Shown: piece by piece, positions 8,801 through 16,264 of the stretch
Layout of the letters: the number at the start of each line of letters is the position of its first letter
Position numbering within the stretch: the stretch's first letter is position 1
DNA from: a virus
IMG/VR virus record: IMGVR_UViG_3300037261_000082
Span: 36,178 to 100,177 of that record
Direction: 5' to 3' (one strand)
Length of the DNA stretch: 64,000 nucleotides
Notes under the pieces: model-generated
Told to the model about the DNA's origin: nothing
Seen by the model: only the letters and a program-made list of their open reading frames with translations
Databases searched by the model: none
Made by a program: the position numbers and the translations under genes

Positions 8801-9055
8801 ATGGGGTGCTTTACTCTCGCGTGGCTTGAGCAGTTCTTAGTCTGGTGCGTGATCGTTGGAGCGATCATCGCGATCATCCGCCTTGTTGTGCCCTGGATTA
8901 TGGCTCAGGTTGGAATCCCTATGTTAGCTCAGATTGTTAATATCATTCTCTGGGCTATCGTATGTATCTTCGTGATCTACATCGTGTTCGCACTTCTGAG
9001 TTGCTTGATTGGACTGGGCGGTGGTGGGCTATCCCTGCTTCCGCCGCATAGGTAA
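8801..9055 (+). CDS. Two-TM small membrane protein
   Basis: 84 residues, almost entirely hydrophobic: helices about 11-35 and 41-68, with a Gly-rich end (GLGGGGLSLLPPHR). Preceded by TGAGGTAACCCC. A holin-like or other envelope role is possible because it lies within the lysis region, but no family is recognised. Confidence 0.6.
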   Translation: MGCFTLAWLEQFLVWCVIVGAIIAIIRLVVPWIMAQVGIPMLAQIVNIILWAIVCIFVIYIVFALLSCLIGLGGGGLSLLPPHR

Positions 9056-9163
9056 ATGCTGATGAAAGGCAACATCACTGATAATCAAGTTGTTCTTCTG
9101 GTGCTGGTGATTGCTGCCGTCATCGTTGGCGTGTATCTGGCCGGCATCGGCAACTGTTGCTAG
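9056..9163 (+). CDS. 35-residue single-TM peptide
   Basis: Starts at an ATG directly after the preceding TAA. Encodes MLMKGNITDNQ followed by one strongly hydrophobic helix (VVLLVLVIAAVIVGVYLAGI) and ends NCC. The Cys-Cys end and tight spacing to the two-TM gene suggest a real co-translated membrane peptide. Confidence 0.5.
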   Translation: MLMKGNITDNQVVLLVLVIAAVIVGVYLAGIGNCC

Positions 9164-9176
9164 CACGCTTAATTAC

Positions 9177-9205
9177 CTGCCCGGTGGGGTTGTCCTATCG
9201 GGCAG
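9177..9205 (+). terminator. Hairpin after the small membrane genes
   Basis: CTGCCCG (9177-9183) pairs with CGGGCAG (9199-9205) around a 15-nt loop, without a T run. It could be a weak terminator or a processing site between the membrane genes and the secreted-protein pair. Confidence 0.35.
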
Positions 9206-9300
9206 CAGTATGTATAACCTACGTGTTTTCCTTCTAATCAATTAAATCCCCAGGAGGTGGGATAGATGAACTAGCCCTGAAACAAACGACAGAGGACACC

Positions 9301-9927
9301 ATGAATATTCGGGTCATGGCGGCATTCGCCGTCGCTTTCATAGCAGTTCTTCTAGCCCAACCGGCTGAAGCACGAAGCGTCAATACAAAATACCAAGTCC
9401 AGAAGCATCGCGTTATTCGTGATGTGGCACCAAGTTACGCTGCCCACACTGAGCAATTTAGTGCACGGCGGCATTCAGTGCACCGTCGCCATTACACTCG
9501 TCGCAGTGGCGGGAGTCGCCATTATGCCCGTAGGGGCGGTGGCGCTTGCGACGGTTTCCAGCGTTGCCGGTGTGGCACTACTGCCGCCCGCCATTTTGGC
9601 CTTCCATATAGTTACAAAGGCTTCAACTTGAAGCTGGCGTGGGAGTGGCAGCGCGCATTTCCACACACGTCCTTTCACGTTGGGGTAGCCGGTGTGCGCC
9701 CACATCACGTTCTTGCAGTGATTGGGGGCTCCAACTGTAGTAATGCCACTATCTCCGATGATGCTGGAACGCGTCAGCGCAACGTCTGCGGCTTTACGTT
9801 CGTGGAAGTTGGCGGGGGTGGCTTTACAAACACAGCTTCAGCCCAAACGCACAGGCACCATTCACGGATACGCCACCGTGAGAATTATCAACAGTTTACA
9901 TTTAACGGCAGGAGTGATGCCTACTAG
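9301..9927 (+). CDS. Secreted Cys/His protein, possible cell-wall peptidase
   Basis: 208 residues. Signal peptide with cleavage expected after AEA (residue about 24), a His/Arg-rich linker (SARRHSVHRRHYTRRS), then a Cys-rich core: CDGFQRCRCGTTAARHFGLP, a Trp/Phe segment, HHVLAVIGG and NCSNATISDD...RNVCGF. The order Cys-Gly-x-Thr near the start and His-Val later is reminiscent of CHAP/NlpC-like amidases, but I cannot confirm a catalytic triad. The ATG follows AGAGGACACC. The next gene (RlpA-like) overlaps its 3' end, so the two exported proteins are probably co-produced to remodel the wall. Confidence 0.6.
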   Translation: MNIRVMAAFAVAFIAVLLAQPAEARSVNTKYQVQKHRVIRDVAPSYAAHTEQFSARRHSVHRRHYTRRSGGSRHYARRGGGACDGFQRCRCGTTAARHFGLPYSYKGFNLKLAWEWQRAFPHTSFHVGVAGVRPHHVLAVIGGSNCSNATISDDAGTRQRNVCGFTFVEVGGGGFTNTASAQTHRHHSRIRHRENYQQFTFNGRSDAY

Positions 9928-10339
9928 GCTTTGCTTGGCTGCAGCGCTTCTGCTTGCGACGACGGCGGCAGAAGCGCGCAACAGCTGCCGGGAGGCAGGC
10001 TTAACCGGCAACGCCTTAAAGAACTGCTCTATCCAGCGTTATGTGCCCAAGCCAGCAGGATGTAAGTGGGCAACCTCCTATGGCAACGGAGATGGCTACT
10101 TAGGCAAGCCGGTGAGTGCTGGTGGTGTGCTAGACCGCACGACACCCACCGCTGCTCATCTCACCAAGCCATTAGGTAGCCATGTGCAGCTGCACCATGG
10201 AAACAGGAGTGTTACTGTTTTGATAAATGATCGGGGACCCCACCACTCGGTTGCTGAGTACGACTTATCCCCGGCTGCTGGTCGTGCTCTTGGGTTTGAA
10301 GGTGATACTGGCTACGTATGTGAGGGCTCAGGATCATAA
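9917..10339 (+). CDS. RlpA-like double-psi beta-barrel exported protein
   Basis: 140 residues from the ATG at 9917, which follows CAGGAG and overlaps the upstream stop; longer in-frame extensions lie inside the previous gene. A signal peptide (MPTRLCLAAALLLATTAAEA) precedes a barrel with the RlpA hallmarks ATSYGNGDGYLGKPVSAGG, LGSHVQL, VLINDRGPH and EYDLSPAAGRALGF. RlpA family members bind or cleave denuded glycan strands in the periplasm. The Asp of NDRGP, used in DPBB enzymes, is present. Followed by a strong terminator. Confidence 0.82.
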   Translation: MPTRLCLAAALLLATTAAEARNSCREAGLTGNALKNCSIQRYVPKPAGCKWATSYGNGDGYLGKPVSAGGVLDRTTPTAAHLTKPLGSHVQLHHGNRSVTVLINDRGPHHSVAEYDLSPAAGRALGFEGDTGYVCEGSGS

Positions 10340-10363
10340 CCTAACATTCCTCTGCTTTGAAAG

Positions 10364-10400
10364 AGACCGTCTAGCATAACAGCTAGGCGGTCTTTTTATT
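10364..10400. terminator. Bidirectional Rho-independent terminator
   Basis: AGACCGTCTAGC (10364-10375), loop ATAACA, GCTAGGCGGTCT (10382-10393), then TTTTA. It has a 12-bp stem with one mismatch and lies at the point where rightward and leftward transcription converge. Confidence 0.9.
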
Positions 10401-10405
10401 TGGGG

Positions 10406-10525
10406 TTAATGAAAGGCAATGATGAGGGCTATGAATGCTAGGATAACACAACCAATTATCAAAACAGAGACTCCGTTAGCAGCCCGTTCTTGAGTTTCTC
10501 GGAACCAATTTATCAAATGTCTCAC
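10406..10525 (-). CDS. 39-residue single-TM protein
   Basis: The GTG start overlaps the stop of the SbcC-like gene (GTGA), so it is the last gene of the leftward recombination operon. Sequence starts MRHLINWFRETQERA, then one hydrophobic helix of about 20 residues (VLIIGCVILAFIALIIAF). It ends just before the convergent terminator. Confidence 0.55.
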   Translation of the reverse strand: MRHLINWFRETQERAANGVSVLIIGCVILAFIALIIAFH

Positions 10526-12357
10526 TCGAAGTGTGCTCCTTTCGCTGTTTTAACAACAGTAACAGAGCCTGAAAATGCAGTGCCTTCACGAGCCATATGA
10601 TCAACCATCCAGATTTGTCTATCCAATCGTTCCGCCCGGTCACTAAGGTAGTCACACAGATCTCTTACGCCAGATTCACTGAGATGTCTGGTGGGTTCGT
10701 CCAGACATTCAAAGCTGGTTTCTACCCCTGCATGGTTGAGCAGCACCTGGCTTAGGGCAAGAGCTCCTACAATACGTAGCCGTTGCCCTTCTCCACCACT
10801 CCAATTCTCAAACCGCACAGCCTCCTTATTGCTAGGCGAGAGAATGACGGCATTGATGCCCCGCTGGGTTCCACCAGATTTAGTTTCCCTCTCCACATCA
10901 AACTTAATGGACCAGTCGTCTAGTCCAACTTCGGTCAAGGCGGCATTTGTGGTTAACTCTAGTTCCTGCAAGACCTCCTGGATGAGGTAGAGTTTTAAGT
11001 CCTTAAAGCCCTTGACCCAGAACTTCGTACGCTCCAACTGGCGTCCCGCTTTAGCAATGTCCTCTTTCAATTCGGTAAGCTTAACCTCGGTCTGCTGACT
11101 CTTACGGCGCAATGCTTGTACTTGCTCCTGGTAGGGATTGGAAGCCTCCTCCTGCTCCGTACGCCCACTCTTAAGAGCTAGTACCGTGGCGGCTAACTCA
11201 GCAACCTGGGGCTTGAGGAAGTCTAGTTCTACCCGAGCCTTATCAGCTTTGTCCTCAAAGTCCCCAGCCGCTGCAGAGGCTCGCTCTAGAGCGTCCTCTG
11301 CCTTTTCCTTAGCTAGGGTCAGCTTCTGGGGTATACCCGCTGCTATAACGGTCTGCAGGGCTTTCAGCTGGGCCTTTAGTTCTGCCTGGTGCTTAGCTAG
11401 CCCGGTGCCCTTCAAGGACTGGCCACAGGTAGGGCACTCCTCAGCCTCACCCAGCGTAGCCATTTCGCGTTCTATCTTGCGGGCCTCAGTCTTCTTCGTC
11501 TCTAAGAGATAACTAGAGCCACTGTGCACTTCCTTGTGCTGGGCAACAGCCTCAGCCAGCACCAGTATCTCTTTCTTCAGGGCCTTAAGTTCGGTAGTAG
11601 CACCATCCCAGGCTAGGTCCGCGTTGCCTAACTTAGCCCGCTGGCGTGCTAGGATAGCCTCTTGCTCCTTGAGAGTCTGGGCGGCTTTAGCAACCCGCTC
11701 ACGACGTTCGGCTTCCCATGCTGTTGAGTGAGTCTTTGCTGTGGCTAGCAAGCCCTCGGCCTGGGCTAGAGCAGCATTGAGGCCGGTTTCCTCACCTGTC
11801 AACTCAGCTGCCAATTGCTCTAGCTCACGGGCCTTCGCTGAGGCTCCAGTTGAACGATCTTCCCAACGCTCTAGGTTAAGCACATCCGCAAACAGTTGCA
11901 TCTTGTCTTTGGGGGAACGGTCTAAAAATAAGGGCTGGCCTTGCGCCAGCAGGACCGTGTTGGTAAATACATCAAAGGATAGTCCAATCAGCTTCTCGGC
12001 TTCTTCGGAGCCAACTTCCTGGCCGTCAATCCTAAGACCATTAGTAACCGCTGTGCGAGTGATCTCGTGAGGATCGCCGTCCAATTCTAAGCGTAGAGTA
12101 ACAGTGGGGGTGCCGCGTCCAGTCCAAGGCTTGATATCCGTGTTGCGAAGGCCGTCCGCCGTCTTGCCATAAAGACACCAGCATAATGCTGCGAATGCCG
12201 AACTCTTCCCGGCTCCATTAGCGCCAAGTTTGGGTTCGACGTCGTTCCTTCCACGCATAAACCAAAGACCAGAACCACGGGATGCAAAGCCCAAGGTCTG
12301 CTTCGTTGTGAAGCATTTGAAGTCAGAAATTTCTAGGGAGTCAAATTCCAGTCTCAT
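10522..12357 (-). CDS. SbcC/Rad50/gp46-like recombination ATPase
   Basis: 611 residues. Walker A GANGAGKSS at 45-53; a Q-loop-like LLAQGQP near 136-142; two Ala/Lys/Glu-rich coiled-coil arms surrounding a zinc hook CPTC at 308-311; ABC signature NWSGGEGQRLRI; and Walker B ending in ECLDEPTRHLSESG. Short relative to cellular SbcC and close to T4 gp46 in size. With the Mre11-like partner (4-bp overlap) it forms an ATP-dependent nuclease that processes DNA ends for recombination-dependent replication and host DNA breakdown. Confidence 0.93.
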   Translation of the reverse strand: MRLEFDSLEISDFKCFTTKQTLGFASRGSGLWFMRGRNDVEPKLGANGAGKSSAFAALCWCLYGKTADGLRNTDIKPWTGRGTPTVTLRLELDGDPHEITRTAVTNGLRIDGQEVGSEEAEKLIGLSFDVFTNTVLLAQGQPLFLDRSPKDKMQLFADVLNLERWEDRSTGASAKARELEQLAAELTGEETGLNAALAQAEGLLATAKTHSTAWEAERRERVAKAAQTLKEQEAILARQRAKLGNADLAWDGATTELKALKKEILVLAEAVAQHKEVHSGSSYLLETKKTEARKIEREMATLGEAEECPTCGQSLKGTGLAKHQAELKAQLKALQTVIAAGIPQKLTLAKEKAEDALERASAAAGDFEDKADKARVELDFLKPQVAELAATVLALKSGRTEQEEASNPYQEQVQALRRKSQQTEVKLTELKEDIAKAGRQLERTKFWVKGFKDLKLYLIQEVLQELELTTNAALTEVGLDDWSIKFDVERETKSGGTQRGINAVILSPSNKEAVRFENWSGGEGQRLRIVGALALSQVLLNHAGVETSFECLDEPTRHLSESGVRDLCDYLSDRAERLDRQIWMVDHMAREGTAFSGSVTVVKTAKGAHFE

Positions 12358-13373
12358 AACAACGTCAACCCTGTCTTTTCCGTACGCTCGTCAAGCCCAC
12401 GTGACTTAGCATACTCTTGGATTAACTGCTCGTCACTCTTGGTAGCCTTTGCCTTAATGGCTTTGGCAGAACCACGTTCTAGGGCAGTTACAACTGGCTG
12501 CACAAGGTGGATCAGATACCCATTGTCAACGCCCCAGGCTCTTACCTTAGCGGCTAGTTCAGGCCATTCAGCATGCTGCTCCGGTGCAATCGTCAAACGT
12601 ACTTTCAAGATATCACCAGGGTTGAGTTGACGCTGCTTACTTAACTCGGCAATTGATTTGACTTCTACAAGGCGCTTCTGGGGGCCGGTGCACGGAATAG
12701 AACGCAGCTTGCCGTTGTTCTCAATCAACAAACATCTTGGCATAAACTCATCGCCAAAATCTACATGAAAGGGTGCTCCCACGTAGGTCAGTGGCCCTAA
12801 TGTTTGTGGACGATGAATATCCCCGCTTATGATCTGCAGGTACTTTGGGAAGTAGTTGAGAGGGATGCCATCCAACTTAAATCCGGAATCACTCAGAGCA
12901 TTGGCGAAGGTCTGGTGCATAAAGGCTAGATCGTAACTCTTAAAGTCGATGTCAGCCCAGTCTCGCTCATAATTAGGAGAGAATGGAACGAATATAGCCC
13001 TGCCCAGGCTCCTAGCGGCGGTCGCTGGTACGTTCTTTAGGTCTCGTATAGGGGTGGGCTGCCCGACCCATGAAATACCCTCTATTCGCTGTAGAAACCT
13101 AAAATAAGGGTTATCAGGCGAGGAAAGGTAATCGTGGTTGCCTTGCAATACGATAACCGGGCAGACGGTGGCTAAGGCGTACAGGTGGTCAACTAGAGCG
13201 TTGACGAGTTCGGCGGGGTGAGCATCTTTCTCCTCACACAAGTCCCCGAGAATTATGACTAGTTCTGCTCCGAACTTCTTGGCTAGCGCGGGAAATCGCT
13301 TCATGAATTCGTGGCGGTAAGCGTCACGCACATTTGCGGATAGATGAATATCGGCTGTTACAAGTACGGTCAT
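12354..13373 (-). CDS. SbcD/Mre11/gp47-like nuclease
   Basis: 339 residues. Calcineurin-like phosphoesterase motifs appear in order: DIH at 8-10, GDL at 43-45, GNHD at 78-81, then a GDIHRPQ motif later. These ligate the two metal ions that cut DNA. It overlaps the SbcC-like gene by 4 bp (ATGA type) and the upstream resolvase by 4 bp, so all three are translationally coupled. The C-terminal part (SAKAIKAKATKSDEQLIQEYA) is the usual capping/partner-binding helix region. Confidence 0.93.
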   Translation of the reverse strand: MTVLVTADIHLSANVRDAYRHEFMKRFPALAKKFGAELVIILGDLCEEKDAHPAELVNALVDHLYALATVCPVIVLQGNHDYLSSPDNPYFRFLQRIEGISWVGQPTPIRDLKNVPATAARSLGRAIFVPFSPNYERDWADIDFKSYDLAFMHQTFANALSDSGFKLDGIPLNYFPKYLQIISGDIHRPQTLGPLTYVGAPFHVDFGDEFMPRCLLIENNGKLRSIPCTGPQKRLVEVKSIAELSKQRQLNPGDILKVRLTIAPEQHAEWPELAAKVRAWGVDNGYLIHLVQPVVTALERGSAKAIKAKATKSDEQLIQEYAKSRGLDERTEKTGLTLL

Positions 13374-13843
13374 TTTGCGTCTAACACTCTTTCTAAATTA
13401 GCCTCAGCATACCGTAATAGACATACGGCATCTGCCTCATGCTCATTGCTGCCTTTATACCCCATACGCTTTGCAGCAATGATCATTTGATCCTTGCTGG
13501 CCTTTCCATGACCAGTAGCAAACTTCTTTATTGTGGGAACCGCCACATCGACAACGGGTAGCCCCGCGTTGGTTGCACAGGCTTCAATTATCCCGGCTAT
13601 GCCCCAGAGTGATCGAGTGGCGTCACGACCACGGGCGAAAGGAGTTTCGTAAACAGCAATATCAAACCCAGGACTACCCTGGCTTTGGTAGTCAAAGAAT
13701 AGGTTGTTTAGAAAAGTACTAAGGGAGCCTAGACGGTGGGCACGAGTCTCGCCGGTCAGCACTTCTAAATGAGTTGCGGGACGTTTAGAAAGATTATGGG
13801 CAAACGCAAAATTGCGGCCCAAGTCAAATGCAATGATTTTCAT
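13370..13843 (-). CDS. RuvC-like Holliday junction resolvase
   Basis: 157 residues with the RNase H-fold acid set of RuvC-like proteins: Asp7 (IAFDLG), Glu66 (AVYETPF), and the C-terminal helix NEHEADAVCLL with Glu136/Asp138. Also VPTIKKFATGHGKASKDQM, the usual basic substrate loop. It resolves branched recombination intermediates before packaging. First strong member of the coupled recombination trio, overlapping the next gene by 4 bp. Confidence 0.85.
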   Translation of the reverse strand: MKIIAFDLGRNFAFAHNLSKRPATHLEVLTGETRAHRLGSLSTFLNNLFFDYQSQGSPGFDIAVYETPFARGRDATRSLWGIAGIIEACATNAGLPVVDVAVPTIKKFATGHGKASKDQMIIAAKRMGYKGSNEHEADAVCLLRYAEANLERVLDAK

Positions 13844-14136
13844 TTTGTTTCCACTAGATCAAACTCAACAATTTCCATATCATTTTTCTTTCGATGGGGC
13901 TGTGGGGTTACCCGCAATGAGAAGTCTTCGTTCCCATTGTAATCAAGGCTGTAGTCATTCTCAAATATTCCTTGTAGCCAGTTACCTAAAAACGACCTAG
14001 CAGATAAGGCTGATGGGAATATGCGTGGGGGACTGTCGTTAGTTGGCTCAGAATGACTTCCTCCGCGCTTAAATCCACGCTTAAGAATTGGAATAAAGTA
14101 GCCGGTGGATTTTTGCCGAACAGCATAAGCTTTCAT
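13840..14136 (-). CDS. Hypothetical protein, coupled to the resolvase gene
   Basis: 98 residues from the ATG at 14136 (MKAYAVRQKSTGYFIP). The frame stays open to an ATG at 14250 but the extra N-terminus looks unlike protein. Contains an SxSARSFLGNWLQG helix and ends DMEIVEFDLVETK. Its stop overlaps the resolvase start. Phage proteins of this layout often sit in replication clusters; no function recognised. Confidence 0.55.
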   Translation of the reverse strand: MKAYAVRQKSTGYFIPILKRGFKRGGSHSEPTNDSPPRIFPSALSARSFLGNWLQGIFENDYSLDYNGNEDFSLRVTPQPHRKKNDMEIVEFDLVETK

Positions 14137-14258
14137 GGTAAGCCTCAAAATTAAGTGGTGGGGCACTTGGTTTCCGGACCCCACCGTGCCGGTCATAGGA
14201 TGAACGCAGACGGCAATCTGCGCTCTGGCCACCAAGCTAGGCCAAATCATACTTTACC

Positions 14259-14477
14259 TTATTCTGGGTCATTTCCTATGAGTTTGTTGGGTAGCCCTGA
14301 TACAAACCCCATCTTCTTCAACGGGGCTTCGTGCACAGGTTCGTCTAGGTCATGCGTTGCAGCGCGGGTCTGGATTGTTTTCAGGTCACCCTGAATTGAC
14401 CATCCACACGTGCATACGGCACGGAACAGGCCCGGTTCGTCAGGGCAGCGATAGAAGCGTGTGATGTGTGTGGTCAT
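14259..14477 (-). CDS. Small Cys-containing hypothetical protein
   Basis: 72 residues. CTCGW and an upstream Cys (YRCPDEPGLFRAVCTCGW) with a downstream TRAATHDLDEP resemble a short zinc-binding or treble-clef-like fold common in small phage and actinobacterial proteins (CxC...H). Its ATG overlaps the stop of the preceding membrane peptide. Confidence 0.5.
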   Translation of the reverse strand: MTTHITRFYRCPDEPGLFRAVCTCGWSIQGDLKTIQTRAATHDLDEPVHEAPLKKMGFVSGLPNKLIGNDPE

Positions 14478-14566
14478 GATAGCACCACTGCCCAGACTGT
14501 CAACATAGCCACGAAAAGGGCCAATGCAACTAGAGTAGCCGCTTCATGCAGGATTGTCTTAGCCAT
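14474..14566 (-). CDS. 30-residue single-TM peptide
   Basis: Starts MAKTILHEAATL and continues as one hydrophobic helix to VLS. A clear AGAGGAG ribosome site precedes it, and both ends overlap neighbours (TAATG upstream, ATGA downstream), which supports genuine translation. Confidence 0.55.
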   Translation of the reverse strand: MAKTILHEAATLVALALFVAMLTVWAVVLS

Positions 14567-14760
14567 TAGCGGCTCCTCTTATTTGCTGCATCAACAAGTG
14601 CCGCCATTGCAGATTCAAATTTCTGTTCAGCCCTAACGTAACGTGTGTGCGCGGTATCAGTTTTGTGATGTTTAGCCCAAGCTATAGCCCAGGTTTGAGC
14701 TGCATCAATTGCGTTATCATGCCTTTTTACAACACGTTGGACTATGTCTTGCGGGATCAT
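14566..14760 (-). CDS. Small helical hypothetical protein
   Basis: 64 residues, charged and helical (VVKRHDNAIDAAQTWAIAWAKHH). Preceded by the recurrent leader ATCATAGGAGG, located inside the end of the upstream gene. No family recognised. Confidence 0.55.
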   Translation of the reverse strand: MIPQDIVQRVVKRHDNAIDAAQTWAIAWAKHHKTDTAHTRYVRAEQKFESAMAALVDAANKRSR

Positions 14761-15212
14761 TCGCTACCTCCTATGATTGTTTTCCACTTAGTCACGACAC
14801 GTGCCGCAGCTTGGCGGCAGGCCTCGGCGTGCACTCCGCCGTAGTAAGCTGGGCGTGGATGCTTATAATCCGGTTCGGCTCCAGTACGCCAGCCGACATT
14901 ACCTAACGGGCCAAGCTTTACAACCTTGGTTTTGCCGCCAACATAGTCATAATTGACGGTCAGCGTTTCGGCTTCAGTTGTCTGTTCGTAATCAACGCCA
15001 AAGGATTCGACGATGCACTTGGCGCGTAAGAATTTCTCTCGCCAGTCCTTCTTGCGGCCAGCCAAATCCATATTGCCCCAATTCGGTGCGTTGTAGGTCT
15101 TGGCTGTTATGTAGTCACACCACGCCCCAAACTTGGCGGCATCCTCTGCCGCCTGCAAAAGAAAGGGTTCAGCGTCGTCAGCTAGCAACGTCAACGTAAC
15201 TTTGTTTGCCAT
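14757..15212 (-). CDS. Hypothetical protein, leftward operon
   Basis: 151 residues, acidic N-terminus (TLTLLADDAEPFLLQAAEDAAKFG), a Trp/Asn-rich middle and a conserved-looking end PAYYGGVHAEACRQAAARVVTKWK. Preceded by ATCATAGGAGACTGACAA. Function not recognised. Confidence 0.55.
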   Translation of the reverse strand: MANKVTLTLLADDAEPFLLQAAEDAAKFGAWCDYITAKTYNAPNWGNMDLAGRKKDWREKFLRAKCIVESFGVDYEQTTEAETLTVNYDYVGGKTKVVKLGPLGNVGWRTGAEPDYKHPRPAYYGGVHAEACRQAAARVVTKWKTIIGGSE

Positions 15213-15243
15213 TTGTCAGTCTCCTATGATGTTTCTGGGTGGC

Positions 15244-15267
15244 AAGGGCGGCTTTTGCACCGCCCTT
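15244..15267. other. Perfect 8-bp hairpin between small genes
   Basis: AAGGGCGG (15244-15251), loop CTTTTGCA, CCGCCCTT (15260-15267). It lies in the 5' leader of the 15212 gene on the minus strand and lacks a clear T run in that direction, so it may be an RNA processing or stabilising element. Confidence 0.4.
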
Positions 15268-15274
15268 GTTTCAA

Positions 15275-15451
15275 CTATTTAAGCCAGGTAGTTTCTACCT
15301 CACGGTACTCAACGTCTGAAGGCTTTTGCCGTTTCCAGCGCAGTGCTTTTCTTTCACTGCGGTAAGCGCACACGGTTTCCATCCTTTCAAAAGTTCCCTC
15401 AGAGCAGAAATAGATACGCACAGGCTTGCGTTTACGCTTTTTTATGGCCAT
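15275..15451 (-). CDS. Small basic hypothetical protein
   Basis: 58 residues from the ATG at 15451 (MAIKKRKRKPVRIYF). Lys/Arg-rich N-terminus suggests nucleic acid contact. It overlaps the end of the upstream membrane peptide by 10 bp. The frame is open further upstream, but that stretch duplicates the membrane peptide gene in another frame. Confidence 0.5.
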   Translation of the reverse strand: MAIKKRKRKPVRIYFCSEGTFERMETVCAYRSERKALRWKRQKPSDVEYREVETTWLK

Positions 15452-15558
15452 GTGAGTAGTCCGTTTCGGGTGGCGGCTACAACTGCAATAATTGTGAGCG
15501 AACCACTCACCATTAATGCAATAGACACGTAGTGCCACACTTTCTCAGCCCTGTGCAT
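15442..15558 (-). CDS. 38-residue single-TM peptide
   Basis: Start ATG at 15558 follows AAGGAGGGC. Sequence MHRAEKVWHYVS, then a TM helix (IALMVSGSLTIIAVVAATR). A longer open frame exists upstream but lies inside the neighbouring gene. Confidence 0.5.
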   Translation of the reverse strand: MHRAEKVWHYVSIALMVSGSLTIIAVVAATRNGLLTWP

Positions 15559-15904
15559 TATGCCCTCCTTGTCCCTTATGCATACCGAGCCATATCTCGG
15601 CAAACTTTTCGTAATCTTTCTTGGGAATACAGAATGCCCGGCCATCGTCAGTCACGGCATAGATCAACATTCTGGGATTTTCGTGGGCCAGGTACACCGC
15701 CACAGCAAAGGACTTAACTGTGGCTATTTCTGAGCCATTGAAGGTTCCGTATTTCACGATGTTGAAGTGACTTGCCGTACGGAATACCCGTTCTTCAAAA
15801 GCCTCACGGGTTGCCCCAAACTCAGGCTCGCGGTTGCTGGCCGCTAGCCTTAAATGGGTGAGGCGCTGGCTGGGTGATTTGGGTTGGGGGTAAGTGGTTT
15901 TCAT
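15545..15904 (-). CDS. Hypothetical protein
   Basis: 119 residues. N-terminal basic region, then FGATREAFEERVFRTASHFNIVKYG and AVYLAHENPRMLIYAVTDDGRAFCIPKKDYEKF, which look like a compact alpha/beta domain. Its start overlaps the end of the DUF6874-like gene by 4 bp. No family recognised. Confidence 0.55.
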   Translation of the reverse strand: MKTTYPQPKSPSQRLTHLRLAASNREPEFGATREAFEERVFRTASHFNIVKYGTFNGSEIATVKSFAVAVYLAHENPRMLIYAVTDDGRAFCIPKKDYEKFAEIWLGMHKGQGGHNAQG

Positions 15905-16206
15905 CGGAAGGCCCCAACTTGCTCAGCAAGGTTGCGCAATTCGTAGCGCGGGGAAAACTGGTCCTTGAGTTTCCCCGTTTCGCGGTCCAGGTGGTCCCTG
16001 ATGCCACAGACGTCATGAAAGAAGTTAAAGTCGTCAGCGGCGAGCAGGTCGCTGAGCTTCAACGGACAGCCGTTTGAGATAACGGCTTCCAGGTCCATCA
16101 TCACGTCCAACTTCTTGCCAAAGTTTGGGAACCGTTTCAAGTAACGATTCGCAATTTGGCTCATCAGAAGTAAGTCATTGTGCGAAGCTTTGAATTGAAC
16201 AGTCAT
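15901..16206 (-). CDS. DUF6874-like phage protein
   Basis: 101 residues. The pattern MSQIANRY...LDVMMDLEAVISNGCPLKLSDLLAADDFNFFHDVCGIRDHLDRETGKL matches my memory of the DUF6874 family, small proteins of unknown function in many phages. Preceded by ATCATAGGAG. Confidence 0.65.
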   Translation of the reverse strand: MTVQFKASHNDLLLMSQIANRYLKRFPNFGKKLDVMMDLEAVISNGCPLKLSDLLAADDFNFFHDVCGIRDHLDRETGKLKDQFSPRYELRNLAEQVGAFR

Positions 16207-16234
16207 GGTTCACTCCTATGATTAAGTTTGGGTT

Positions 16235-16258
16235 AGACCGGGCCGTTAAGCCCGGTCT
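16235..16258. other. Perfect 9-bp hairpin in front of the DUF6874-like gene
   Basis: AGACCGGGC (16235-16243), loop CGTTAA, GCCCGGTCT (16250-16258). It lies between the VWA gene stop and the next leftward start. No T run on the minus strand, so an intra-operon stability or attenuation element is more likely than full termination. Confidence 0.5.
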
Positions 16259-16264
16259 TGTCTT

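Noticed and set aside
15442-15645. Longer versions of small leftward genes (15645, 15538, 14250, 18751)
   Set aside because: Extra N-termini overlap well-supported neighbouring genes in another frame and lack ribosome sites; shorter starts with clear sites chosen.
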